Shown here: in pieces, positions 44,180 through 53,714 of the stretch
Numbering within the stretch: position 1 is the first letter of the stretch
Layout: every line of letters begins with the position of its first letter
DNA from: Basidiobolus meristosporus CBS 931.73
Lineage: Eukaryota; Basidiobolomycota; Basidiobolomycetes; Basidiobolales; Basidiobolaceae
Length of the DNA: 64,000 nucleotides
NCBI GenBank assembly: GCA_002104905.1
Contig: MCFE01000018.1
Coordinates: forward strand, 1-64,000
Direction: 5' to 3'
Notes under the pieces: generated by a model
Told to the model about the DNA's origin: nothing
What the model saw: the letters and a program-made list of their open reading frames with translations, nothing else
Database searches by the model: none
Position numbers and translations under genes: made by a program

Positions 44180-47100
44180 CTTGCTTCTCCAGGGTCAATT
44201 TTGTTCATGGAGCATGGGGAGTCACCATAGTACCATTGCTGGTTGTCACTTGCAAGGGGGTCGCGGGTGAATACCTGATACCATTTCCCAACAGAGTGGG
44301 GTGCGGCTTGCATTGCTTGAGGGATGTTTTCCACAGAGCCAAATAGTTGGCAAACCATAGGGTTCTGGGTAAGTTCCTTGGGAGGGTCAGAGAACAAGAA
44401 GAGGTGCAATAGCACAATAAAGTCTTGCTTCTTTATCTTGCAAACATTGGTGGGGCTTGTCCTTTTTGTGTTCAATATGACGGCGGGGGACCTTTTGAAG
44501 AGGGCGTACACTTGGTTGGCAGTCACCCATTGTTGGTAACAAATTTTTGCTTCTTCTAAGACGTATTGTAGTTCTTCTGTAGAAACTGTGGCACAATTGA
44601 GGAGCTTTTGTGGGGGGCTCTCAAGGTCTTGTGAGGGCGTGACAGTTGATTCCTTGTGTCTTCTGTCTGACTGTGTCCAGTATGGATATGGGAATTAGTG
44701 CGGTGTCCTTCTCCTTAATGATCAAGGAACCTCCTCTTAGGTGGTATACGGTCTTCTTGGGTAGTATCTCCATGCTTTGTATTGGCATGGGTAACTTGTC
44801 TTGTCCCTCTCTGATTGTGTCTTGTATCAACGTGACTGCTCCAGCAAACAAATCTTCATAGGTGGCTCTTGTTGCACGTAACACTTGTATCATATCTCTC
44901 AACACTTGCAGGTTGGTTTTGTTGTTGATATCATCTTGGTTCTTGTTGGTGGGAGGGGTATTGCCAGTCTTGGTTTTATTTACCACACTTTATTGCCTGG
45001 TTTCCACTTTTGTCCCGTTAGTTTCACATTTTTGGGTGAAGGGGGAAGGTGCTTGTTGACATTTTTGAATACTTTTATGTATAGGTGCCCAATACAGTGT
45101 ATCAACCTTTCCACGTAGGCGTTATGTGTTGTCAAGGGGACACCTTCCATTGTCAATCCAGCTTCTTCACGCCACTGGGGCCTTTGTCCGTACAGAACTT
45201 TGTACGGGGAGAAACCTGTTGTTTTATTTGGTATTTTACCAATTGCCAGGAGTGTCAGTGGGAGTAGCTTGGCCCATGATTGGGGTGGTTCCCAATAGAG
45301 CTTCTCTAGTATGCGGCAACACGTCTGGCTCATCCTCTTGGTTAATCCGTTGGTCTGGGGGTGATAAGCGGCTGTGAAGACCTGTTTCATGCCCATCATT
45401 TTGCACAAGTGGGCCATGGTGTTGTTCAGGAAGGAGCCACCATTGTTGGACAGGAGTATCTGAGGATATCTGTGCCAGCAGATGAGGTGTTCTAGAATGA
45501 ACTGGGTGGTTGTCTTCTGGTCTTTATTTTGGACAGCTTGGGCTCCTACCCACTTTAAGAAATAATTGGTAGCAATTATTATGTATTGTTCTCCTTTCTT
45601 CATTTTCATAAAGGGCCCAACAAAGTCAATCCCTACCCAGTAGAAGGGTAGGTCAAGCGGTATTGGTGCGGTTGCCCCTATCTTTTAACTTTGGTTAAAT
45701 CTTTTGCAGGTGGAGCATCTTTGTAGCATATTCACAACATTAGTCATCATTTTTTTGCAATAAAACGTCTTTCTTAACATCTTGTATGTTGTTAGAGGGT
45801 TAGCGTGTCCTAATGACATATGTCTTTCTTGTATGATTTCTTTGTGTGCAGTTATTGGAGGTACCTCAACTCTGAGTTGTCCTTGGAAGAACCATAATTG
45901 GTTTTCTTGTACTTTGTACTGACACCATTTCTTTTGAAAGTCTCTCTTCTGCTTGTTTGTAACAACATGTTTGGGATACTTCCCTCTTCTCTTAAAGCAG
46001 ATTACATTTTTGTAGTCATTGCTGACGTGTACTTGGCAAACAGGATAGCGACTGAGGAAGTCTGCAACTTGGTGTTTCTTGCCAGCGCAATGAATTATTT
46101 TGAAGTTGTATTCTTGTAGCCAAAGGGCCCAATGTGCTAGTCAACTGGTAAAGTCTTTAGTTTTCATCAGCCAGACCAGTGCGCTGCGGTCTGTTACTAT
46201 TGTGAATTGGCAACCATGCATGTATGTATGGAACTGTTTGATTGAATAAACAACAGCCAGTCAATCTATCTTGGTAATGGGGTAGTGACGTTTGTGTTTG
46301 TTTAACAAACAGCTCATGTAACCAATTGGGTGGAATTTGCCAGGTTGGTGGTATTGTCCCAGTAAAGCGCCTATACTGGTGAGACTTCCATCACAGTAAA
46401 TAAAAAATCTTGCATCCCAATTGGGAAAATGTAACACTGGCAGTGATGTCAGGGAATGTTTCAGCTGATCAAATGCTCTCTTTTCAGGCTCCAACCATAC
46501 AAAGCACTGGCCATTTTGCGTCAATTTGTATAGGGGGGCTGCTATTGTCACAAAGTTTTTGATAAAGCAGCAACAGTAGCTGGCTAATCCTAGGAATCCC
46601 AACACTGCATTAATATCCTTTGGTGTGGGTGTATCTTGAACGGCTTTCAGGAGTGAAGTAAATGGGTATATTCCATCTGCCAAGATCTTGTGGCCCAGGA
46701 ACAACAGTTTTGTATACTGGAAATGGCACTTCTTGGGATGTAGTTTGAGTTGGTTCTCAAGGAGGGCAGTCAGGATACATTGCATGTTGTGTATATGTTC
46801 TTCTACATTGGGGGGATATATATTGTGATGTCGTCCAGATACACAAGAGCTCATTCCCATTATAGATTTCCTAGCACCTTGTTGATCATCCTTTGGAACG
46901 TAGGGGGGGCATTGCACAAGCCAAAGGGTAGTTGGTTCCATTTGTATAATCCAAACAATGTTATAGAAGCGGCTTTGGGTTGATCTTCCGGGGCTACTTC
47001 TACTTGCCAATACCCAGAAATTAAGTCAAGAGAGCTAAAATATTTAGCTCCAATTAATCTGTCCAACAGGTTGTCTATTTGCGGTAGTGGATACATGTCC

Positions 47101-48563
47101 TTCTGGGTGATGGCGTTCAATTTTTGGTAGTCAATGCAAAAGCATCACTTTCTGTCTTTCATTGGGACTATCACTATGGGGGAGGCCCATGGAGACTGGC
47201 TCTCTGTAATGATGTTGTCTTTCAATAAATTTTCAATTGTCTCTTTGATATAGTCCATGTCAATTTTCAAGTTCCTATAGGCTTTTTGCTTGATGGGGTA
47301 TTTGTCTGTGAGGTGGATTTGGTGATATACCCGAGGTATATGACCAATTACTTGGTTCTTAGAGAACACTTGGGCAAGCCAGCGTATTCCTTCTAGGAAT
47401 ATGTTGTGTAACACAGGCAGTAGACCAGGGTCAACATCTAGTTTGGGGAGTTCTTCTTCTGGTTCCTTGTATGTAGGTGGTCCTTGGTAGTTTCTGTTGA
47501 CTTCCTCTAGGTTTAACAATGGCACTCCTCTAGGCAATGTCACCGTGTTTTGCCCGTTGTTAACCACTAAGCACTTCAAACTTTGCGTTTCAAATTTTGG
47601 TGGTATCCATACTTTAGGGTACAAGATTCCTTCCAGTTGCTTAGATGCCTTTGCTGCGGTTATCATTCTTCCTCTCCTCAAATAAGCCATTGGTGTCTCT
47701 AATGAGATCACCGTCTCACTGGTGGGTGGTATTTTTATCACCTTTTGTGTGATGATTGGAGACTGCGACGGTTTCACTTGTTCAATTGTCACACTGTTGC
47801 TACATGCCTTGCTCTCATTGGTGATATGAATCAGTGGGATACTCTTGGTATCCCACCTGAGTTTGGATGCACTGTAAAGTATATCCATCTTATGTTGGAT
47901 AAACCAACTCTTGCCAATGAGTAAGTTGTTGGCTGCAACGGGTAGAACCACAACATCTTGGTGTATAATCAAGTTGCCTAGCCAGATGGGGCAATTAGGC
48001 GCAACTCCTACTGTTGTGTCCAGTTGGTCATTTGCTAGCCGTACCCAAATAGTGTTGTTAGGGACTATATCTAACTTTAGACGTTTTGCTAATGATTCTG
48101 ACATGATCAACATAGAGGAACCTGTGTCAATAAGGGCAAGAATCTCCTTATTCTCTATATGTACCTTTACATATGTACCTTTATTTGGTTTTTGCAGGAC
48201 TGTCTGGTTGACATGAAGGGTTGTTATCTCCTTCAATCCCTGTATCAGTTCCTTGACTAGAGCCAGGGCCAGTCCCAGTAAATTGCTTATTGGGAGGGTT
48301 GCCTTGGTTTGCTCTAGTACCTTCATTATGGGGAATAGGCCGTGGGAAGACGTATCAGTGTTCTTTGTTTGCTTCAACACTTCTTCCCAAGAATCATTCT
48401 GTACCTCATCACCTAATTCTGCGTTCTTTCCTTTTGACGGAACCTCTACTACAGGTTCCTTTGCCTCCTCTTTAGAAGCATCATGTTGACGCTTCTTCTT
48501 CCGTACTTTGACTATTCTGACCGGAGGGCTTAGATTGACTGAGTCCCGTTGGCCTCCTGGCAA
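44180..48563 (-). pseudogene. gypsy-2 pol: protease, RT, RNase H, integrase
   Basis: 47,145-48,563 is a 472-codon open piece with the protease (ALIDTGSSMLIMS) and RT start (PWASPIVIVPMKD), ending at a TGA in place of the usual Trp. RT continues at 46,860-47,120 (CIDYQKLNAITQKDMYPLPQ) and shows YLDDI around 46,835. RNase H and thumb lie at 46,261-46,860. Integrase at 44,980-45,640 has GIDFVGPF intact, but the second catalytic residue is Asn (LLSNNGG) and the third is Lys (NGLTKRMSQ). 44,180-44,986 is the C-terminal tail; no chromodomain is seen. Confidence 0.87.
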
Positions 48564-48946
48564 GGGACTCTGTCTTTTGATGCCTTCTTCTCTTTTGTGT
48601 CTGGTATGGGTTCTTGTCTGTACTGTTTTTCACATTTGTGGGCTCAATGGCCTACTTCTCCACATACATAGCATGGGTATTGTTGTTGCGGTTGTTCCAT
48701 CTGTTTGGTCAGGGCTTGTACCTGGGCCTTTCAATCTACAACAGCTTCCCAGAGTTTATCACCTTCTTTGGGGACTTCTTGGACATTGTTGATTGAGAGT
48801 TCTTGGACCTTTTGCCATAATTCCTCTAACTCATGGTCTTTTGGGGAGGCAATTTTTCCTTTCTTACAGGGGATCCCTGTCCTTCAATCATTTGTATCAC
48901 TATAGGGTAGCCCCCATAGCAAGATGACCCCTTGTACTTGTTTGAC

Positions 48947-49402
48947 CTACTCTTGCAGTATTTTACATCCCTGTTGTTCTTTGGATGCCCTACATCTTAT
49001 TTTGTTGTCTAAGCCCATGATGTAATACCTCATGAGCTGTTGTTTGGCAATTTTGTCCTTTGGGAGACATTGTACTTGTTGGAGAAACAGTTCAGTGTAG
49101 GCTTCATAGCTCTCACTGCTTTTCTTCTGTGAGGACAGTAGAAGGGCTTCATAGTGGTATCCTTTGGCATATAGAAAGCGTGTTTTGTAGGCTTCTTCTA
49201 GTGCATCCCAGTTGTCTTTAACTGCATCTTCCAACCAATAATGCCATTGCCATGCTGACCCTTCTATATGTCTGGCAAACTCCCTCACTTTCTTATTGTT
49301 GTCCCATCCTGCATCAACCACAACTCTCTCAAACTTATTGAACCACTCAAGGGCTTTCTCTCTCTTTCCCTTGTATGTTTTTAGTTCGATTGTAGTAGTC
49401 AT
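48947..49402 (-). pseudogene. gypsy-2 gag
   Basis: Retrotransposon gag domain: LKTYKGKREKALEWFNKFER, HIEGSAWQWHYWLED, WDALEEAYKTRFLY and AYTELFLQQVQCLPKD. The first ATG is at 49400-49402; the frame is open a little further upstream with a GTG. A stop closes it at 48,947 before any zinc knuckle, and the region to 48,563 is broken. Confidence 0.85.
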
Positions 49403-49443
49403 TACCTCACTTGTGCTTATTTCCACAGAGACGGCACCAAATA

Positions 49444-49819
49444 TGTGGGTTATTACTGACTGTACTTGGTGAGTGGGAGAGCTTGTAGGTCAAGTCAGTA
49501 CCACTTGGTTCAGAATAGCTTCCAATAGATGGTAGCAAGGTAATAAAGACTTGCGTTTATTCCGTCCCAAATCTCCGTGTTCCATTACTTGGTTCAGTTG
49601 GGTAGATATATATATCACTTGGGGGCTTAGATAATAGACAATGTGTTATAAAATAGGGGTGTGAACACCTTCCTGTTATGGTAAGTGTTCTAACTAGATA
49701 AGGGCAGGGATAGGAGGGAGGGCACATGGGGGAATCATAGGGAGGATACTGGGGGACTTTGGGTAAGACTCTGGGGAGAACTCTTGGGCAAGGAGTGGGT
49801 ACTGCATTTAGTACTCACA
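49444..49819 (-). repeat. gypsy-2 5' LTR
   Basis: 376 bp, TGTGGG...CTCACA, partner of 39760-39860 plus 43856-44130. The GACAT duplication follows. Confidence 0.9.
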
Positions 49820-49824
49820 GACAT

Positions 49825-50430
49825 ATCTCATGGGTAACAGCACTGGAAGAGAGGAACCTTCCATCAATAACTTCTACTTGGACAGGACAGGATTTTAGGA
49901 CAGTGGGGATTTTGTGCTTGTGGACAAATGACTGGTCAATGAAATAGGAGGAAGCACCAGAATCTATGAGGGCAGCAACATGGACAGGGCTGGATTCAGG
50001 GAGGTGGATGTTGACAGGCATTCTTAAGGACTGGATGGACTTGGTAGCATATGATGTTTCTTGAATGTGCTGGATTTTCATTGAAGGGCCCAGTTGCAAG
50101 CCTGTTGTTGCTACTGGACATTAGAGTTTCCCAATAACTCAGGAGAAGATTGTTCACAGGAAGATTGCAGGAGCTTGAAGCTGGACTTCTTGTTAGGACA
50201 AGACTTGGCAAAGTGGCCTGGTTGGCCATTGTAAAGGCAGAGGTTTTCCTGTGGATGTCTGGATCTTTCTTCTTTTGTGAGTTTCTTATATTTAGCACTG
50301 TTGATTTGCATAGGATCATCAGGCTTAGTATTGGGTGACTGGATTACTGGGAAGGCGGCTGGCTGGTATGTATGTTGGAATTTCTGTTTCTTCTTCAGAG
50401 ACAATTGTCAGATCAGATTGCTTGATGAAT
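49825..50430 (-). pseudogene. gypsy-1 gag end and protease
   Basis: Minus strand. The CCHC knuckle is near 50,200-50,250, with the second Cys changed (CLYNGQPGHFAKSC). The protease at 49,830-50,000 reads AALIDSGASSYFID. It joins the pol piece at 39,759 after removal of gypsy-2. Confidence 0.87.
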
Positions 50431-51163
50431 AGACTTGTTCTGGTGGATAGTGCCACATTGAGCCATGAGTGCCAAATGATGCATAGTGTGCCAGAGAGGC
50501 CAAGTGGACCTATACTTGGCCACAGAGTGTGAAACATAGCTCTGCATCTTCATGCAAAGTCACCCCTGTGTTTCACCCATTGTGTTAGAGAAAATCCATT
50601 TTTTGACCTTTTTTTTTAAGACAATGTTGTGCAGGAAGTGTAAGAGCACAGAAAAACTGAGCACATGCATCAGGTACTCAATACCCATGGCACTCTGAAT
50701 CTAGCTCCTGTGGCTTGTAACATATCACAAAAATGCATGGCACTATCTTGGTCCACTGATACTATCTGGCACTATAAGTGCTTTGTATAGATCTTACTTT
50801 AGGGCTAATAATTAAATATAGTGCCAGATGGTACCAGTGTACCAAGATAGTGCCATACATTTTTGTGACAGGTTACAAGCCACAGGAGCTAGATTCAGAG
50901 TGCCATGGGTATTGAGTACCTGATGCATGTGCTCAGTTTTTCTGTGCACTTACACTTCCTGCACAACATTGATCCTCAAAAAAACATCAAAAAATGGATT
51001 TTCTCATGCATCATAGGTGAAACACAGGGGCTGCTTTGCATGAAGATGCAGAGCTATGTTTCACACTCTGTGGCCAAGTATAGGTTCACTTGGCCTCTGT
51101 GGCACACTATGGCATCATTTGGCACTCATGGCTCAATGTGGCACTATCTAACAGAACAAGTCC
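50431..51163. mobile_element. hairpin (foldback) MITE, copy 2, TSD AAT
   Basis: Same family as 40141-40874. Arms 50431-50776 and 50817-51163, loop 40 nt, ends AGACTTGTTC and GAACAAGTCC. AAT on both sides (50428-50430 and 51164-51166). Without it the gypsy-1 gag frame is continuous (DPTTLGEAIHQAI then SDN). Confidence 0.9.
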
Positions 51164-51730
51164 AATAGCTTCACCCAATGTGGTTGGGTCAGGGAGAGTG
51201 AGAAGTAGGTCACTGACTTCACTGTTGAGCCCATCTTGAAATTGACTAATTAGAGCAGCGTCACCCTAATGGCTCAAATCACTGGCTAGTAGCCAGAATT
51301 CTGAAGCATACACAGATGCAGGTCTGTTTCCTTGCTTCATGTTCTTGATCTTGTGGCAGCAGTTATGGCTTGGTCAATATTGCCTAATGTTAGCTCCATT
51401 TCTGTGAGGAAGGCATGGTATTTACTGAGTAGTGGGGCATTGGTTTCCACCAAAGGGGAGAACCATTTCTGGGAAGTTCCAGTCAGCAGGTTAGAGATAT
51501 AACCAACTTTTGATTGATCTGTGGGGAACCAATTGGGTTGCAGTGACAAGTGGAGTTTCACCATGTTGATGAAACCTTGGAATTCATTCTGGGAGCCACT
51601 GAACTTGATAGTGGAAGTGATCTTGGGATCATGGTGGGAGGGATCCTGAATAGGCTGTTGAGCATTTTGGCTCCGGAGCTGAGCTACAGAGTTTCTGAGG
51701 TCTACATTGAGTTGTTGCAGTTGGGTAATG
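51164..51730 (-). pseudogene. gypsy-1 gag, N-terminal part
   Basis: Gag capsid region: FSGSQNEFQGFINMVKLHLS near 51,540-51,610 and DQSKVGYISNLLTG with QKWFSPLVE at 51,440-51,510. A helical lead (ITQLQQLNVDLRNSV) runs up to 51,730, where the sequence changes to an unrelated repeat. Confidence 0.82.
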
Positions 51731-52274
51731 GTGTGGTGGCGTAGAGGTACTCCTGGGAGAAGCTACACAACTCAAGGTGTGTGAGGTGTCTGATGGGTGC
51801 AAAAACCTCTGGGTCTAAACTGCAGGTGTCTTAGTCAATATATCATTATGGTAAAAGCTCCTGCTTCTCTAGCTTCCTAAATGCTCCAAGTGTCTCCAAA
51901 GGCCTCTGTGTGTCTTGTGCACTACACTGAAAAGCTCCTTGATGGCAGCGCTGAGATGTACTGTTGAAGGCAGGTTCAGTGATTAACTGCTAATCAATAA
52001 TGGAGAAGTGTTACTGATAGAAGGGATGATTTATTGATGAGGGATTGCCTTTCCTTAAATACTTTTCCTGATTGCCAAGTGATTACTAATGACAAGGTTC
52101 TAGAAGATTCTAGGTATCAGTGGAATTCTTGATGACATCACTATGAGCTAAAAATATGCCAAGAATGTCCTGGAAGGTTCTAAAAGGCACAGTGCATCCA
52201 ACCAATCAGGGATCAGTAGTCTGAAATCTATGCAACGTAGAGATACCATATATGGTACTTAAATGGTAGGGATG
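51731..52274 (+). repeat. 544-bp dispersed repeat, copy 1 (SINE-like)
   Basis: About 90% identical by eye to 55227-55771. Near its left end TGGCGTAGAGG (51737-51747) fits a pol III A box, and GGGTCTAAACT near 51,808 is a weak B box. There is no ORF and no LTR-type ends. It truncates gypsy-1 gag. Confidence 0.6.
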
Positions 52275-52550
52275 GTCATTGTCATCTCAAAGGATGCTGA
52301 ACCCAGCACATACTTTTGTTAAGATGCCAACTAAGTTGGGGATTGTAGCTCAATAGTTTTCCCTTGACAAGCTCGTGGCTTTATTCCCCATCACATTAGA
52401 TTAGAGACAGAACCCAAGTATTCATAGCAAGCTTTTGCCAGAGGTTATTGCACCCAGTGAACACCCCACACACAAAACACTTGAGAAGTGTTGGACGTAT
52501 TTCTCCCCTTGGACCTATACACCACCACAGCGGGTGGATCTGTTGTGTTG
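52275..52550. other. unassigned transposon-block sequence
   Basis: No ORF. A tRNA-like segment (GTAGCTCAATAG, then GGCTTTATTCCCC) at 52,340-52,395 is too degenerate to call as a tRNA. Confidence 0.4.
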
Positions 52551-53060
52551 TATTATGAATAGTTTGGAGCTTGTTCTACAATGTAGAGGCTACTCAACAA
52601 TATACAACAACTTCCAGTATGCTAATACTGAAATAGTTTATTGGGAGTTTGATATACCAATAGAAGATATAACTTTCACTAATTTCCTCAATCTGAGGCT
52701 CAAAATATACTTTAGGCAATGTTTATCACTTCTGCAGCAGTGCTCTGACCTTCTGTTGACTAATGGGCTTATTTACTTTTATAGTAACTTCTCCTTATTT
52801 GGAAATCATTTTCCTTTCTGAGAAAGTATTTCCTAATATGGAAATTCTGAGCTCCCCTTTGACCTAAGGGGGTATGTTGTAGAAGTCTCCAAAGGGGTCT
52901 TTAGACCTAAAGGGGTGTCTAAAGGGGTGTCTTTAGAGTAATGGGGCTTCTTGTAGTGGTCTCTAAGTGGACTTTATACTAAAGGGGTGCCTAAAGGGAC
53001 TTCTTTAGACTAAAGGGGTGTCCAAAGGGGTGTCTTAGAGGGGACTCTTCCAACAGAAAA
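52551..53060 (+). repeat. copia-2 LTR end plus leader with AAGGGGTG minisatellite, copy 1
   Basis: Related to 61,205-61,690 at roughly 85% by eye. It starts inside an LTR that ends ATACAACA, continues in a common leader and ends with irregular repeats of CTAAAGGGGTGTCT. Confidence 0.65.
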
Positions 53061-53714
53061 GTGGTAGTTTCTTGTAGAACTTAGATTGGATTATTGTGAG
53101 CTTTGCAGTCTCTTTACCAATGTAGTACCAATCAAAGTTGGAATACTCCACAGTTCATGTGATGCAAGGGAAGTCTTATAGCCTTTAAACTTGTAATTGT
53201 AGTGTGGAGATTCTGGAAAGAGAGGCTCTCCTTTATTTTTCAGCTGGAGAAGTCATATATACAAAAATTGTGAAGGATCAAACTTTTTGGGCAATTGTGC
53301 AAGCAATACATGTGATACAAAGCTAAAATTTTGCAGTGGTGCAGATCAGACATAGGCGCAGCACCTGTGAAAACTCCATATGATTTGTTTGGCTGGCTCA
53401 AAAGTTTCACACAATCAAAGTCACCATAGTAATCCCAGCAATAAGGCATAGTATATATAATAATTGGACTCATTTGGTCATAGCTCCTTAAGTACTGCTT
53501 CAAATGAGCTGTAATTTGAACATGTGTTGGCTACTACGTGTTCTGTATGACATAATATTCTTAGATGGATTGCTTGTCAGGGTCTGGAGCTTCTGTCCTT
53601 CAAAGTTGGAAATTCTTGATCTTTCACTTGTGTGTAACAATAGCAAAATGAAAAATATAGAAATGAGTGCAATATTGGTTTAGAGACATTGTAGTAATGG
53701 AATACTTTCCATTA
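53061..53714. other. unassigned AT-rich sequence
   Basis: An 87-codon minus frame at 53,240-53,503 has no recognisable motif. Probably old transposon remains. Confidence 0.35.

Larger units (their letters stand above)
39760..49819 (-). mobile_element. gypsy-2: Ty3/gypsy element inserted in gypsy-1, TSD GACAT
   Basis: Both LTRs start TGTGGG and end CTCACA. GACAT is found at 39755-39759 and 49820-49824. Removing the element and one GACAT joins the gypsy-1 protease frame (THEICL to LQLSSTGHH). A primer-site-like TTGGTGCCGTCTC follows the 5' LTR within 4 nt. About 4 kb of the interval is a Harbinger-like transposon sitting in the 3' LTR. Confidence 0.93.
31573..51730 (-). mobile_element. gypsy-1: chromodomain Ty3/gypsy element, split by nested insertions
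   Basis: Host of the nested stack. Own sequence lies at 31573-32408, 36815-39759, 49825-50430 and 51164-51730; the rest is inserted DNA. Order in the minus direction: gag, CCHC-type knuckle, protease, RT, RNase H, integrase, chromodomain, polypurine tract, 3' LTR. The 5' end (start of gag, primer site, 5' LTR) is lost at 51,730, where a 544-bp repeat begins. Each junction is supported by reading frame: gag across the MITE, protease across gypsy-2 and the integrase tail across the copia. Confidence 0.88.

Noticed and set aside
45540..45610. Asn in ATNYF of gypsy-2 integrase as a lost catalytic residue
   Set aside because: This Asp is conserved but is not one of the DDE triad. The triad losses are at LLSNNGG and NGLTKRMSQ.
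51731..52274. 5' LTR of gypsy-1
   Set aside because: It does not resemble the 3' LTR at 31573-32117, and a second copy lies in an unrelated place.
52330..52400. tRNA gene
   Set aside because: It has an A-box-like start and a decayed T-loop segment, but no pairing acceptor stem could be drawn.
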